Under the pieces are notes generated by a model. That model saw only the letters and a list, made by a program, of their open reading frames with translations. It ran no database searches and had not been told where the DNA came from. This document shows positions 15,738-25,116 of a DNA stretch of 64,000 nt, one piece after another. The position numbers were made by a program, and so were the translations under genes. Position 1 is the stretch's first letter. Each line of letters opens with the position of its first letter. Source of the stretch: Coriobacteriia bacterium (GTDB lineage Bacteria; Actinomycetota; Coriobacteriia; Anaerosomatales; PHET01); contig JAXMKZ010000011.1 of assembly GCA_034370385.1 (NCBI GenBank), positions 1 through 64,000 of the forward strand. The letters run 5' to 3'.

Positions 15738-16940
15738 CTAGAGCTTGCCGCGCTCGATGACCAGTCGTCCGAACTGCTCCCCCCAGGCGCGTGCGCCCGC
15801 GAGCTCGTCAGCGGACGGCGCGTACTTGCAGGTGAAATCGCCGAACGGCATCTCAAGCCCCATCTCGTCGAAACGAGCCGCAATCTGCTTCGTCGCGCCA
15901 CTGGACCACCCGTACGAGCCGAACGCACCCACCGCCTTGTCCTTGGGCTTCAGGCCGGCAAGGTACTGCAGATAGCCCGCCGGCCGGTAGAGCATCCCAT
16001 GATGCAGCGTCGGAGAACCGAGCAGCAGTGCCCGCCCGTCGAAGACGTGCCTCGTGATGTGCGCGTAAGGTGTCGACGCCACGTCGAACAACTTGACCTC
16101 ACACCCGACACCGATCGCACCGTCGGCGATCTCGCGGGCCAGGATGTCGGTCGACCCCCACATCGTCCCGTACGCGACGACGAGCTTGTCGTAGGTGTCG
16201 CCCGAGGTGCATCGCCCGTACGTGTCCAGCAGGGTCGCGATGTCGCGCTCGCGCCAGATCACTCCGTGGCTCGGGGCGATCGTCTTGCACACCCAGCCGG
16301 CCGCCACGACCTTCTCGATAGCCTTGGCTACCTGGGGCCCGAGCGGCATGAGGATGTTCGCGTAGTAGGTGATGAGTTCCTCGACAGCCAGTGCGAGGCC
16401 TACCTCGTCGGCGAAGCGAGAAGACGACGCCAGGTGCTGTCCGAACGCGTCGTTGGGCATAAGGCAGAACTGCTCAGGGCAGTACGTGAACATGGAGTCG
16501 GGCCAATGCACCATGGGCATCGGCATGAACCGCAGCGTCAGCCCCCCCAGATCGAGCGAGTCGTCCGGACCCACCGCCGTGAGCTGGAGGTCAGAGCCGT
16601 GGTACTCGGCCACACCCCGGACGCCACCCGCGCTGGCCACGACCTTGGCGTTGGGACACGCCTGCATCACCAGGCGCAGGCCGCCGTTGTGATCAGGCTC
16701 GACGTGGTTGACCACGATGTAGTCGATCTTGTCGAGCGCAACGACACTGGCGACCCTCTGGAGCAACTCAGGAACGAACGGTACCTTGACCGTGTCCACG
16801 AGCGCGACCTTGTCGGCCCCGACCGCGAGGTAGGCGTTGTAGGTCGAACCGCGCGGGGTCTCGAAGCCATGGAAATCGCGCAGGTTCCAGTCGATAGCTC
16901 CAACCCAGTGGATCGAGTCGGTGACGGGGACAGCGTTCAT
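15738..16940 (-). CDS. FprA family A-type flavodiiron protein
   Basis: 400-residue cytoplasmic oxygen or nitric-oxide reductase that protects anaerobes. The N-terminal beta-lactamase-like domain holds the diiron ligands H79-x-E81-x-D83-H84 (NHVEPDHNG), then PMVHWPDSM, NDAFGQH and APSHG. The C-terminal flavodoxin domain begins near residue 255 with AYGTMWGSTD and includes GSPTLHHGM and FGSYGWSSGA. No rubredoxin domain is fused. It is convergent with the transporter ATPase. Electron donor is not encoded beside it. Confidence 0.95.
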   Translation of the reverse strand: MNAVPVTDSIHWVGAIDWNLRDFHGFETPRGSTYNAYLAVGADKVALVDTVKVPFVPELLQRVASVVALDKIDYIVVNHVEPDHNGGLRLVMQACPNAKVVASAGGVRGVAEYHGSDLQLTAVGPDDSLDLGGLTLRFMPMPMVHWPDSMFTYCPEQFCLMPNDAFGQHLASSSRFADEVGLALAVEELITYYANILMPLGPQVAKAIEKVVAAGWVCKTIAPSHGVIWRERDIATLLDTYGRCTSGDTYDKLVVAYGTMWGSTDILAREIADGAIGVGCEVKLFDVASTPYAHITRHVFDGRALLLGSPTLHHGMLYRPAGYLQYLAGLKPKDKAVGAFGSYGWSSGATKQIAARFDEMGLEMPFGDFTCKYAPSADELAGARAWGEQFGRLVIERGKL

Positions 16941-17001
16941 TGAGGTCCTCCTTGGGTGCAGGGGCTTACCCGTAGGTTCTACCCGTAACGAGCGGTACTA
17001 G

Positions 17002-18009
17002 CTAGCTGGCCCGCTTGATGAAGAAGTCAGCCATCGACAACAGCAGCCCTTTCGCCCGGCTCTTCGACAGCGCCGCATCAAGGTCGCGCTGCGCCGCCAG
17101 GACGAGATTCCGCGCGTAGTCGTTCGCGTAGTCGACCGAGCCTGCGCCTCGCATGATGCTCACAGCTTCTTCAAGCACGCCCTCGTCAGTCTCGCGCGCT
17201 GACAGTATGGCGAGCAATCGGTCACGGTCCGGTGAGTTCTGGAGCGCATGGATGGCTACGAGGGTGCGTTTGCCCTCGGTGATGTCGCTGCGGAAGTCCT
17301 TGCCCACCGATTCGCGCTTGCCCACGAGGTTCAGGGTGTCGTCCTGAATCTGGAACGCGAGGCCGGCCGCCATGCCGAAGGCGCGCAACGCCTCGACCTG
17401 CGTCGGGGAGCCACCACCGACGATGGCACCGATGGCAAGCGGCACCGCCCCCGAGTAGTAGGCGGTCTTGTGGTTGGCCATCAGGAGGTAGTCGTCGATG
17501 GTGAGGTCGAAACGCCCATCGCGCGCCCACCCGATATCGAGGGCCTGACCCTCGATCGTGCGCGTGGTCATGTCCACGAGCTCCTGGAGCACGCGCAGCT
17601 TCGTCGCATCATCGAGCGCCGGGTCGTGGACTACGGCGCCCGTCACAAGCGACAGGGCGAGATCGCCGGCGTTGATGGCCAGGCCGTCACCCTCGCGCAC
17701 ATGCAGACACGGCTCGCCGCGCCGGGTGAGCGAAGAGTCCTCGATGTCATCGTGGATCAGGGCGGCGGTGTGAAAGTGCTCGACGGCAGCCGCGGAGGCG
17801 CGCGCCTTGTCGGGGTCTCCGCCGACCGCTTCACAGGCGAGCAGACAGATCAGGGGCCTGTGGCGCTTGCCGGCGTTCGCGCTGAAGGCGGCCAGCGGGC
17901 CGTAGAGGTAGCGCGCCATGTCGGGGTGCGTCCCGTCGATGAAGAACGTGGCGAGATACGCATCGATGCTCTTCGCGCTGCGCTTCAGATGTAGTTCGAA
18001 CCCCGTCAT
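17002..18009 (-). CDS. Polyprenyl (trans-isoprenyl) diphosphate synthase
   Basis: Condenses isopentenyl diphosphate onto an allylic primer; product could be geranylgeranyl or a longer chain for menaquinone or lipid carrier. 335 residues, all alpha-helical. First aspartate motif DDIEDSSLTRRGEP lies near residue 85 after AALIH; the second appears as QDDTLNLVG near residue 213, with Asn in place of the last Asp. ATG 18009 starts the conserved part; 33 upstream codons in frame look non-coding. It stands alone between FprA and a membrane protein gene. Chain length cannot be read from sequence with confidence. Confidence 0.9.
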   Translation of the reverse strand: MTGFELHLKRSAKSIDAYLATFFIDGTHPDMARYLYGPLAAFSANAGKRHRPLICLLACEAVGGDPDKARASAAAVEHFHTAALIHDDIEDSSLTRRGEPCLHVREGDGLAINAGDLALSLVTGAVVHDPALDDATKLRVLQELVDMTTRTIEGQALDIGWARDGRFDLTIDDYLLMANHKTAYYSGAVPLAIGAIVGGGSPTQVEALRAFGMAAGLAFQIQDDTLNLVGKRESVGKDFRSDITEGKRTLVAIHALQNSPDRDRLLAILSARETDEGVLEEAVSIMRGAGSVDYANDYARNLVLAAQRDLDAALSKSRAKGLLLSMADFFIKRAS

Positions 18010-18165
18010 GCCTCTCCGTTCCACACGCGACCATACTCTTCCTGCGCACGAGTGTCGTCTCGCGAACCCGTGAGCATCTCCCGCCTCGGATCGCACAGAT
18101 ACCCACACGCCATGCGACCCGGAGTCGAGCGCGGTAATGGTATCAGAGCCGGGAGCAACCGCCCC

Positions 18166-18534
18166 TCACGTACCTGCCGTGAACAGCAGGTACGCCCAGA
18201 CGGTGCCGCCACCGTAGACCACGAGGAACACGATGTGCTTGCCGATGAGCGCCGGCCGCTTCGCTCCCATCTCCTCGGGCGGCGTCTGCGCTCGCCAGTA
18301 GGCGAGGCGAACGCCACCAGTCAGCGCGATGACCACCAGCGCGGCAACAAGCAACCAGAAGATGATCCACTGAACATCGAGCAGGGCACCCACGAACTCC
18401 GGTCCCGCTGAAGCCCCGAGTGCCTCCTTCTGCTGCTGCAGCACCCAGATCACCAGCACGCACGCCGCCCACAAGCCGCTCGAGACGTCGTGGAGCCAGT
18501 TGTTCGTCAGTCGAATCCATGGATTAGCGAGCAT
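18166..18534 (-). CDS. Small membrane protein, four hydrophobic segments
   Basis: 122 residues beginning MLANPWIRLTNNWLHDVSSGLW. Three to four hydrophobic helices are visible, with conserved-looking NNWLHD near the N-terminus and KHIVFL before the last helix; some CopD-like and cytochrome-like membrane families begin this way, but no family is firmly recognised. It overlaps fetB by 11 bases, so it probably belongs to the fetAB transcript. Function unknown. Confidence 0.75.
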   Translation of the reverse strand: MLANPWIRLTNNWLHDVSSGLWAACVLVIWVLQQQKEALGASAGPEFVGALLDVQWIIFWLLVAALVVIALTGGVRLAYWRAQTPPEEMGAKRPALIGKHIVFLVVYGGGTVWAYLLFTAGT

Positions 18535-19333
18535 GCGGCCTGAGTCCCTTCTCAAGGAAGATGCCTTCGGGTGTGAACCGTCGACGGAACGTGAGCAGCA
18601 CCACGATCGTGGAGCCGAGCACGTCGGCGGTGGCAACCATCATCATGACGACGATCTGATAGGGAGCCGCGACAAGCGGGTCCGCTCCTGCCAGCACCTG
18701 CCCGGCCATCATCCCGGGGATGAACACGATACCTACCGTCGAGAGCATGTTGATACCGGGAATCATGCCCGCCCGAAGCGCCGTACGTACCGATTCGCGC
18801 GCGGCCTCCCACGGCGTGGCACCGAGGGCGGTCAGGGCAAGAATCTCGTTCTCGCGGGAGTCCATGTCGGCAAACGAGCGCTCAAGGGCCAGCGCGATGC
18901 CGTTCATCGAGTTGCCGATGATCATGCCGGCGATGGGAATCACGTAGCGCGGCAGGTACCACGGCTCGACGTGGATTATGAGCCCGGTGACCGCGAAGGT
19001 GATGATGAAGGCGGGGAGCGCCATCGCGAACCATGCGCTGAGGTAGGTGCCACGCGGGGCCTGCGGCGCGCGTTTCACGATAGCCTGCGCGGCCACCGCG
19101 GTCATCACGGTAATGATGGCGAACACGATCAGGGGTTCGTCTACGGCAAAGACCCAGTTGAGAACAAGGCCCAGGGCGAGCAGCTGCAGGTAGGTGCGCA
19201 ACGTGGCTATCCACAGGCTCTTCGTGAGCCCCAGCTGAAGCGCCATGGCCAGGCCGCCGGTGAACAGCATGAACAGCGTGGCCAGCGCGAGCTCGGTCCA
19301 ACCGATGACGATGACGCCGGTGTCGCCGCTCAC
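18524..19333 (-). CDS. fetB: ABC transporter permease, FetB/YbbM (UPF0014) family
   Basis: 269-residue membrane protein with about seven helices and the family segments MIIGNSMNGIALALERSFADM, ALTALGATPWEAAR and INMLSTVGIVFIPGMMAGQVLAGADP. E. coli FetAB is associated with iron export under stress. The start overlaps the end of the ATPase gene by four bases, as in other fetAB pairs. The last codons overlap the small membrane protein gene. Confidence 0.93.
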   Translation of the reverse strand: MSGDTGVIVIGWTELALATLFMLFTGGLAMALQLGLTKSLWIATLRTYLQLLALGLVLNWVFAVDEPLIVFAIITVMTAVAAQAIVKRAPQAPRGTYLSAWFAMALPAFIITFAVTGLIIHVEPWYLPRYVIPIAGMIIGNSMNGIALALERSFADMDSRENEILALTALGATPWEAARESVRTALRAGMIPGINMLSTVGIVFIPGMMAGQVLAGADPLVAAPYQIVVMMMVATADVLGSTIVVLLTFRRRFTPEGIFLEKGLRPHAR

Positions 19334-20025
19334 GGCTGCACCTCGGTCAGCACGCCCGAGTCAAGCACGAGTCTGCGCGCGGCAAGCCCGTCGCTCGTCC
19401 GGTGTCGGACGCGCAGTATCCCGGTGCCGGTGGCCGCGACCCGCGTGAGCGCGAGGGCGAGGGCATCGGCGCTTTCGGGATCGAGCGCCGCATCGGGCTC
19501 GTCGAGAAGCAGCACCAGCGGCTTCGTCAGAAGGACACGCAGCAGAGCCACCCGTGCCTGCTGACCAACCGACAGCCGCAGGGCGTCCCGGTCAAGCGGA
19601 ATCGAATCGAGGCCGACCTCGGCGAGCGCCTCTTCAAGATCGGATGCGGTCGGCCGTGGGCTGACGCGCTCAACCTTGAGCTGCCAAGGCAGGGTCAGGT
19701 TCGTCGCAAGATCGGCGGGCGCGATGGCCGGCTTCTGGGGCAGCAGCGCCACGAGCGATCGCCAGCGCTGTGCGCTGATGGCTGCCGAGGGCTCCCCGTC
19801 AAGCAGCATAGCGCCGCCCGCGTCGGGAAGCAGCCGCGCGAGCGCCCTGAGGAGCGTCGTCTTGCCGCCGCCACTTGGACCGGCGATGTCGACGATCTCA
19901 CCGCCTGCGACATGAAGGCTCACGCCGGCGAAGACGCGCACCGGACCGCCGTCGCCCGGAAGCGAAGCGGTCAGGTTACGGGCCTCGAGGCGCGCGGGAA
20001 CAGTGACGTCGTCCATGAACGCCAT
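19330..20025 (-). CDS. fetA: ABC transporter ATPase, FetA/YbbL-like
   Basis: 231 residues. Walker A is GPSGGGKTTLLRALARL, Walker B is LVLLLDEPDAALDPES and the signature is RLSVGQQARVAL, with Val where most ABC proteins have Gly (LSGGQ). The switch histidine appears as VRHRTSD. ATG 20025 or 20016 could be the start; the former follows a weak GGGTAG. It partners FetB directly downstream. The gene begins 26 bases after the secreted 600-residue protein gene ends. Confidence 0.9.
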   Translation of the reverse strand: MAFMDDVTVPARLEARNLTASLPGDGGPVRVFAGVSLHVAGGEIVDIAGPSGGGKTTLLRALARLLPDAGGAMLLDGEPSAAISAQRWRSLVALLPQKPAIAPADLATNLTLPWQLKVERVSPRPTASDLEEALAEVGLDSIPLDRDALRLSVGQQARVALLRVLLTKPLVLLLDEPDAALDPESADALALALTRVAATGTGILRVRHRTSDGLAARRLVLDSGVLTEVQP

Positions 20026-20050
20026 GCTACCCGACTGTGACGCCGCTGCG

Positions 20051-21853
20051 TCAGCGAACGGTGACCGAGCGGTAGCCGCTGTAGCTTGTGATGTGGAGCG
20101 TGTCCGCCGGATGGTAGGCATACAGGCGCCACTTACCCGCGTACGGGAGCGCCATCCGTGCCCGGTAGCGGTAGTCGCGGCCTATGGCGCCGCTGACATT
20201 TCTGCGCGTGGTCCACGCGTACGTGCCGTTCGACTTGCGCTCCCAGCGTTGCGCGACGATGCGTATCGGGCGCGAACCGATTGCGTGGCGGGGAGACAAG
20301 GTGCCCGACACCGTGTAGGTGCGGTTGCGCACAGCTATCGAGGGGACCCCGCCCGGCGTGCCGACGGCGGCCCTGACTTTGCCGGCCGAGACGACCGTCT
20401 TGCCGGCTGAGCGGTTGCCGCACCCGTCGAGCGCGATCACGCTGACCGTGACCGCCATCCGAGAGGTTATCGTGGCCGCGTCAGGCATCCATTCGTACGA
20501 CCACGTGCCCCAATTGTCGGTGGTGGTGGCCGAAAGCCACGTCTCACTCGATACCCAAGAGGCGCCGTTCCAGTGCTTGGCGTCCGCGCGCCTGATGCGC
20601 ACATCCACGCCCGTCACGCCGACGCCGACGTCGGTCGCCGTACCCGAGATGGAGACAGGTGCGGCCTTCACCGTGAACTTGGCGACGGGCGATTTCATGG
20701 TGACGGTCGGAACACTCGGTCCCCGCTGTCCCGTCCATGTCGCGCCACCGTCAGCGGTCCGCAGGAGAACCTCGTTTCCGCCGGTGACGAACCACTGTGT
20801 CGCCGAGCCCATCGAGACTGCGCGTAGCGATGGCACGTCGGGGAACTCGTGATACGTCCACGTGGTACCGCCGTCAGATGTGTAGGCCACCATGCCGGTG
20901 AGCGGGCCCGTGACGGTCTTCTTGAGGTCGCCGGCAACCACGATGTGGTTGGCGTCGAGCGCGTCGGCGGCGCGGACGTTGACTTCGCGCGCGCCGGCCA
21001 GGGCGGGCAACTGGAGCGCGCTCCACGAAGCGCCTCCGTCGGTGGTACGCAGGTACTGACGGTTCTCACCGAAGACGAACACGGTGTTCTCCGAGGGCGC
21101 GATGACGCTGGTCATGATGCGCTGAGGGCTGTGCAAGGGAAGCTTCGGCACGAGCGTCCACGTGCTGCCGCCATCGGTGCTTTTGGCGACGAGGCGCTGC
21201 TTGTACGTAAGGCTGGTGCCGCCCCTAGCCCACTCGTTTCCGGCGGCCCACAGCGTCGTGCCGGAGGGACTCTTTGCGAGCCCGGCGAACGCGGCCTCAG
21301 TGGGCGGGTCGAGGTCGCTGTCGGCGGAGCCGAAGTAGAGCGGGCCCTCATAGCGGCGGTCCCACGTAGCGCCGCTGTTGTCGGTCGTCCCGATGAATGC
21401 GACGCGCCCGTGGGGCCTGTTGTCAGTCAGCACGGTCGCTGCGTGAGATCCTCCGACGACGATCCGCCCGTTGGCAAGTCGCATCGTCGCGTTGAGGCGT
21501 GAGTCGAGGGGTGTGGCCGCGCTCCCGCGTGCCCACGTGACGGCACTGTCGGAGCTTCGCCACAGATAGCGCGAGTAGGACGCAACCGCCCATAGGCTTG
21601 AGCCTGCAACATCGAGGTCCGTGACCCAGGCCGATGGGATACGGGTCGCGCGCCACGTGACCCCGCCATCACCAGTCCGCGAGACAAGCCCCACGCGCGC
21701 ACCGCTAGCCGTGGTGTAGCCGCCGCCGATGTAGCCCTCAGTCGGGCTCGTGAACGCGGCTGACTCGATCTGTACCGCCGCTGACGCCGGTATCGCCGGC
21801 AGCGCCAGCGCACAGACGACAGCCAGTATCAGGAGAATGCGCACTCTCTTCAT
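20051..21853 (-). CDS. Secreted BNR/photosynthesis-stability-like beta-propeller protein with C-terminal YSGY domain
   Basis: 600 residues with a signal peptide (hydrophobic residues about 5-25, cut near ASAAV). Residues about 30-370 hold repeated [S/T]-x-DGG-x-TW motifs (TGDGGVTW, STDGGSTW, TTDGGASW, TSDGGTTW, TADGGATW), typical of BNR/sialidase-like propellers. A middle Ig-like segment follows (SPVAKFTVKAAPVSISGTATD). The last 85 residues (GTLSPRH to YSGYRSVTVR) match by eye the C-terminus of the protein at 58202-59323. ATG 21853 follows AAGGTGG. Sialidase activity is not implied; a cell-surface role is likely. Substrate unknown. Confidence 0.82.
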   Translation of the reverse strand: MKRVRILLILAVVCALALPAIPASAAVQIESAAFTSPTEGYIGGGYTTASGARVGLVSRTGDGGVTWRATRIPSAWVTDLDVAGSSLWAVASYSRYLWRSSDSAVTWARGSAATPLDSRLNATMRLANGRIVVGGSHAATVLTDNRPHGRVAFIGTTDNSGATWDRRYEGPLYFGSADSDLDPPTEAAFAGLAKSPSGTTLWAAGNEWARGGTSLTYKQRLVAKSTDGGSTWTLVPKLPLHSPQRIMTSVIAPSENTVFVFGENRQYLRTTDGGASWSALQLPALAGAREVNVRAADALDANHIVVAGDLKKTVTGPLTGMVAYTSDGGTTWTYHEFPDVPSLRAVSMGSATQWFVTGGNEVLLRTADGGATWTGQRGPSVPTVTMKSPVAKFTVKAAPVSISGTATDVGVGVTGVDVRIRRADAKHWNGASWVSSETWLSATTTDNWGTWSYEWMPDAATITSRMAVTVSVIALDGCGNRSAGKTVVSAGKVRAAVGTPGGVPSIAVRNRTYTVSGTLSPRHAIGSRPIRIVAQRWERKSNGTYAWTTRRNVSGAIGRDYRYRARMALPYAGKWRLYAYHPADTLHITSYSGYRSVTVR

Positions 21854-21984
21854 CACTCGTTCCACCTTACCCACTCATCGGAGCCTTCTGTTGAACGCAT
21901 GCCCATCCCCTGTCCGGGGAGACGGACGAAAGCAATCCTACCATCGGCACACCGTGCGAACTCCGTGCCGTCGTGCGCAACCGG

Positions 21985-22953
21985 TCACTGCGCGGCCACC
22001 CGCCGTGCGTCCCGCCGGACCACGGGCGAGGTACCGAAGAGCAGGTCGTTCTCGAAACTCACGCGCTCCATGAGTACCAGTTCCGCGGCAACACGCTCAA
22101 CATCAGCGCGCTCTCCGGGCGCCGTCATATCCAGTCCATGCGTATCGACGCTCGCAAGCCGCCCCTTCTTACGCGCATGGGCGTAGGTCTTCCAAGCCGC
22201 TGCCCGAATGCGGGGTTTTGTCGAAGGTCGGCGCAGCGCGTCGAGGATGTCAGCGCGAATCGCCGCCAGCTCCTCGGCGGCCGGATGCTTGGGTAGCGCG
22301 GCCAACCTCCGCCCAACGGTATCGGCGAAGGGGCGGTCGGTCTCTTGCACGATGAACTTGAGGACATGCCACGCGTCGTAGAGATCACGGGGGCTGTCCG
22401 TGGCGCGACGGCTGAGCCACAGCCACGCATGTAGACGGCGACGCCAGTCCCACCAAGACAACGAGTTCGAGAGTCCCGAGTCGGGGATGAGGAACCACCC
22501 CTTCTCAAGCAGGAGCGCGCCGAACACGCCCGAACCGCCGCTGGTCTCAGTCCTGCGCTTTCCCACCCGGGCTTTGTACAGTCCGCACGTGGGCGAGGCC
22601 TCTTTGGCGATGAACGCTTCGACGCCCGCACGCTCGAGGCAGGCGATCGCCGCGCGGCTCCCCTCGATGACCTCCTCGGTACGGTCGTGCCCTCGCCGAT
22701 CCTTCACCCGGGCAGTGCCAGCGAGGACTTCCTGGCCGGTTCCCGTGAGATGAATCGGTGTCCGGGGAACGCCAAGGCCCGCGAGGCACTCGGGGCAAAC
22801 AGGCGACCAGACGAAGTCCGCCTTCTCGCGCCCGAGCAGCTTGAGCGCATCGAATGCGTGCCCGTTGTAGCGGACCGGGCAGTTGTAGATGCAGGCACTG
22901 ATGCCTAGTGCGACCTTACTCGTGATGATCTCAGGCACGGTGCGTCCCGTCAT
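21985..22953 (-). CDS. DUF523 and DUF1722 (YbgA-like) protein
   Basis: 322 residues in two parts. The N-terminal DUF523 domain shows LGISACIYNCPVRYNG, SPVCPECLAGLG and EASPTCGLYKARV with conserved cysteines. The C-terminal DUF1722 part is helical and related to E. coli YbgA. It is divergent from a photolyase, and in E. coli ybgA neighbours phr, so a link to DNA repair or its cofactor is suggested; the biochemical role is not established. The start shown is the first ATG; TTG/GTG alternatives nearby are possible. Confidence 0.85.
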   Translation of the reverse strand: MTGRTVPEIITSKVALGISACIYNCPVRYNGHAFDALKLLGREKADFVWSPVCPECLAGLGVPRTPIHLTGTGQEVLAGTARVKDRRGHDRTEEVIEGSRAAIACLERAGVEAFIAKEASPTCGLYKARVGKRRTETSGGSGVFGALLLEKGWFLIPDSGLSNSLSWWDWRRRLHAWLWLSRRATDSPRDLYDAWHVLKFIVQETDRPFADTVGRRLAALPKHPAAEELAAIRADILDALRRPSTKPRIRAAAWKTYAHARKKGRLASVDTHGLDMTAPGERADVERVAAELVLMERVSFENDLLFGTSPVVRRDARRVAAQ

Positions 22954-23057
22954 CGTCGGAGGTTTTAGGACAGTTGATACCCTTCAGCTGGACGACGAGT
23001 CCGGCGTCTTGGGGAACAAGGAGACGACGAGAGAGCTCCTTTCCGAGCAGAACGGAT

Positions 23058-24377
23058 GTGCGCGTGCGCATCGTGTGGTTCCGCCGCGACCTACGTCTGG
23101 CCGACAATGAATCGCTCACTGCTGCGCTGCAGGATGACGCCGTGGTGGTGCCCGTCTACGTGCACGGAGAGCGCTCCCCGGGCGGCTTAGCGGCTCGTGC
23201 GTGGCTGGCACACTCCCTCGACTCGCTCGATCGTTCACTGCGATCGCGGGGGTCGGCACTGGTGATTCGCAGCGGCCATCCTGACCGCGAGCTTGCCGAG
23301 CTGGTCGCCTCGTGTGGGGCGCGGGCGGTGCACTGCACGCGGGACTGGACGCCGGAGGGGCTGATAGAAGAGCGTCATGTGGCAGAGGCGCTCGCCGCCC
23401 AAGGAGTCGCGCTGCGCGTGAGCGAGGGTCAGATGCTCGCTGCGCCCGGCACCGTTCTCACGGCTGGCGGGGCCCCTTTTCGCGTGTTCACCCCGTTTTG
23501 CCGTGCGTGGCTCGGGACATGGCGTGCGGTGGCACCGTTGCCGGCGCCTGCGGTCCTGCCCGCACCTGCGGTGATGCCGCGCTCCACGCCGCCGACATCA
23601 GGAGTGCCGACGGTCCCATCGCCTGACGTATGCGCCTGGTGGACGCCCGGCGAAGACGGGGCGCAGGCGCGGATGGCGGCGTTCGCGGACGACGCGTTGG
23701 CGGCGTACGGGACCTCACGAGACCTGCCCGCCATCCGTGGGACGAGCGAGCTGTCACCCCATCTGGCGTTCGGCGAGATCTCGCCGCGCCAGATCGCCTT
23801 CGCGGTCGCGGCTCACGGGGAGGATGCCGAGCCATTCGTCCGTCAACTGGCGTGGCGAGAGTTCGCCTCACACGTCCTGCACGCCAATCCGGACTCAGTA
23901 CGGCTGCCGTTGCGCCCGGAGTTCGAACGGTTCCCGTGGCGCGATGACCCGGAGGGTCTGGCCGCGTGGGCCGAGGGACGGACCGGCTTCCCGCTGGTTG
24001 ATGCGGGCATGCGGCAGCTGGCGGCAACCGGTTGGATTCACAACCGCGTGCGTCTGGTGTGCAGCTCGTTCCTCGTCAAGGATCTCCTCGTGCCGTGGCA
24101 GACGGGCGAGGCGTACTTTCGGGACCACCTCGTGGATTTCGATCCCGCATCAAACGTCTTCAACTGGCAGTGGGTGGCGGGATCGGGCGCGGATGCGGCG
24201 CCCTACTTCCGCATCTTCAACCCCTCGCTGCAGGCGTCGAGGTTCGACGCGAACGGGGCCTACGTCGGGCGCTGGGTGCCCGAAGCGGGAACGAACGCGT
24301 ACCCGCCGCCTATCGTCGACCACGCGGCGGCGCGAGCTCGCGCCCTCGCCGCGCTGTCAGCGACGAAGAGCGGCTGA
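23058..24377 (+). CDS. phr: Deoxyribodipyrimidine photolyase (class I, cryptochrome/photolyase family)
   Basis: About 439 residues. N-terminal Rossmann-like domain starts IVWFRRDLRLADNESL; the C-terminal FAD domain has the family segments ELSPHLAFGEISPRQ, VRQLAWREFASHVL, TGFPLVDAGMRQLAATGWIHNRVRLVCSSFLVKDLL and FNWQWVAGSGADAAPYFRIFNP. It repairs cyclobutane pyrimidine dimers in light. GTG 23058 (or 23064) is placed just before IVWFRR; the longer frame lacks homology. Photolyase in an anaerobe hints at surface or shallow exposure. Confidence 0.93.
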   Translation: MRVRIVWFRRDLRLADNESLTAALQDDAVVVPVYVHGERSPGGLAARAWLAHSLDSLDRSLRSRGSALVIRSGHPDRELAELVASCGARAVHCTRDWTPEGLIEERHVAEALAAQGVALRVSEGQMLAAPGTVLTAGGAPFRVFTPFCRAWLGTWRAVAPLPAPAVLPAPAVMPRSTPPTSGVPTVPSPDVCAWWTPGEDGAQARMAAFADDALAAYGTSRDLPAIRGTSELSPHLAFGEISPRQIAFAVAAHGEDAEPFVRQLAWREFASHVLHANPDSVRLPLRPEFERFPWRDDPEGLAAWAEGRTGFPLVDAGMRQLAATGWIHNRVRLVCSSFLVKDLLVPWQTGEAYFRDHLVDFDPASNVFNWQWVAGSGADAAPYFRIFNPSLQASRFDANGAYVGRWVPEAGTNAYPPPIVDHAAARARALAALSATKSG

Positions 24378-24387
24378 GTGCAAGGCC

Positions 24388-24855
24388 CTACGGAATGCGC
24401 GCGAGCACGTACGTCGTCGTGACCGTGCCATCCGCATTCTCGGTCAGGGTCACGATTCCTTCGTGAGTGTCGTTGGAGACGGTGAGAACCGCGGTCCTCG
24501 AACCCTCGTCTCCCTCCTCGTCTGACAGCACGCTCCACCCGGCGTCCTCAAAGCCCTTGGCTACCCCCGGCAGAACGTCCGCGTACGCATCCGAGGTGGA
24601 CAACGTGAGGCTATACGCCTCCTTGGTCGCCTGCGATTCGACAACGTCAGAGCCCGGCCACAGCGGGGTACCGTCGGGCATCCACGTGGCGAGGTCGCCG
24701 TTGACGACAGCCCCGGGTGCGGCGACGGTCGCCTCGACCGTGACGATGTTGGGCTCCGGGGTGAACGCCGCCTCGAGCTGGGCACAGCCTGAGGACACGA
24801 GTGCCAGTGCGGCCACAGCGACGAGGGCCACGCGGCGTGAGACATGCGATGTCAT
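24388..24855 (-). CDS. Putative lipoprotein
   Basis: 155 residues. Signal peptide with hydrophobic core VALVAVAALALVSSGC; the last Cys (residue about 24) is the likely lipidation site. The mature part is polar with beta-strand character and shows no family I recognise. It is convergent with the photolyase gene (10 bases apart) and lies just downstream of selC on the same strand. Function unknown. Confidence 0.75.
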   Translation of the reverse strand: MTSHVSRRVALVAVAALALVSSGCAQLEAAFTPEPNIVTVEATVAAPGAVVNGDLATWMPDGTPLWPGSDVVESQATKEAYSLTLSTSDAYADVLPGVAKGFEDAGWSVLSDEEGDEGSRTAVLTVSNDTHEGIVTLTENADGTVTTTYVLARIP

Positions 24856-24919
24856 CCAAGCTGCCTTTCAGTGATGCTGATGCCCTCACGTCGTGCAAAG
24901 AGCGTCATGGACGTGTTTC

Positions 24920-25016
24920 TGGCGGAGCCGTGTGCGAATCGAACACACCCGAGAGGCTCTTCACCCCCCACGACGGTTTTGAAGACCGCGGACCCCACCA
25001 GGGACCATCCGGCTCC
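24920..25016 (-). tRNA. selC: tRNA-Sec (anticodon UCA)
   Basis: On the minus strand the acceptor stem GGAGCCG (25016-25010) pairs with CGGCTCC (24930-24924), followed by discriminator G and an encoded CCA (24922-24920). The anticodon loop CTTCAAA carries TCA at 24982-24980, within stem CGGT/ACCG. A long variable arm and a T-arm with TTCGATT are visible. Size (94 bases without CCA) and UCA anticodon identify the selenocysteine tRNA. It lies about 100 bases downstream of selB, so selA, selB and selC form one block. Confidence 0.95.
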
Positions 25017-25056
25017 GTCGAAGGATTGTCGAGCCGAGAGGCGCGGCTGTCAAACG

Positions 25057-25113
25057 GCTGGTGCGAGAGGGCACCGGCGGGATTGTGCGATGGTCGCACC
25101 CGTGCCACCAGCC
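25057..25113 (-). repeat. Nested hairpins between selB and selC
   Basis: An outer inverted repeat GGCTGGTG (25057-25064) / CACCAGCC (25106-25113) encloses an inner hairpin GTGCGA-TGG-TCGCAC (25085-25099). It begins four bases after the selB stop codon on the minus strand. There is no run of T, so it is not a classical terminator; it may be a processing or stability element that separates the mRNA from the tRNA. Confidence 0.5.
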
Positions 25114-25116
25114 CGA

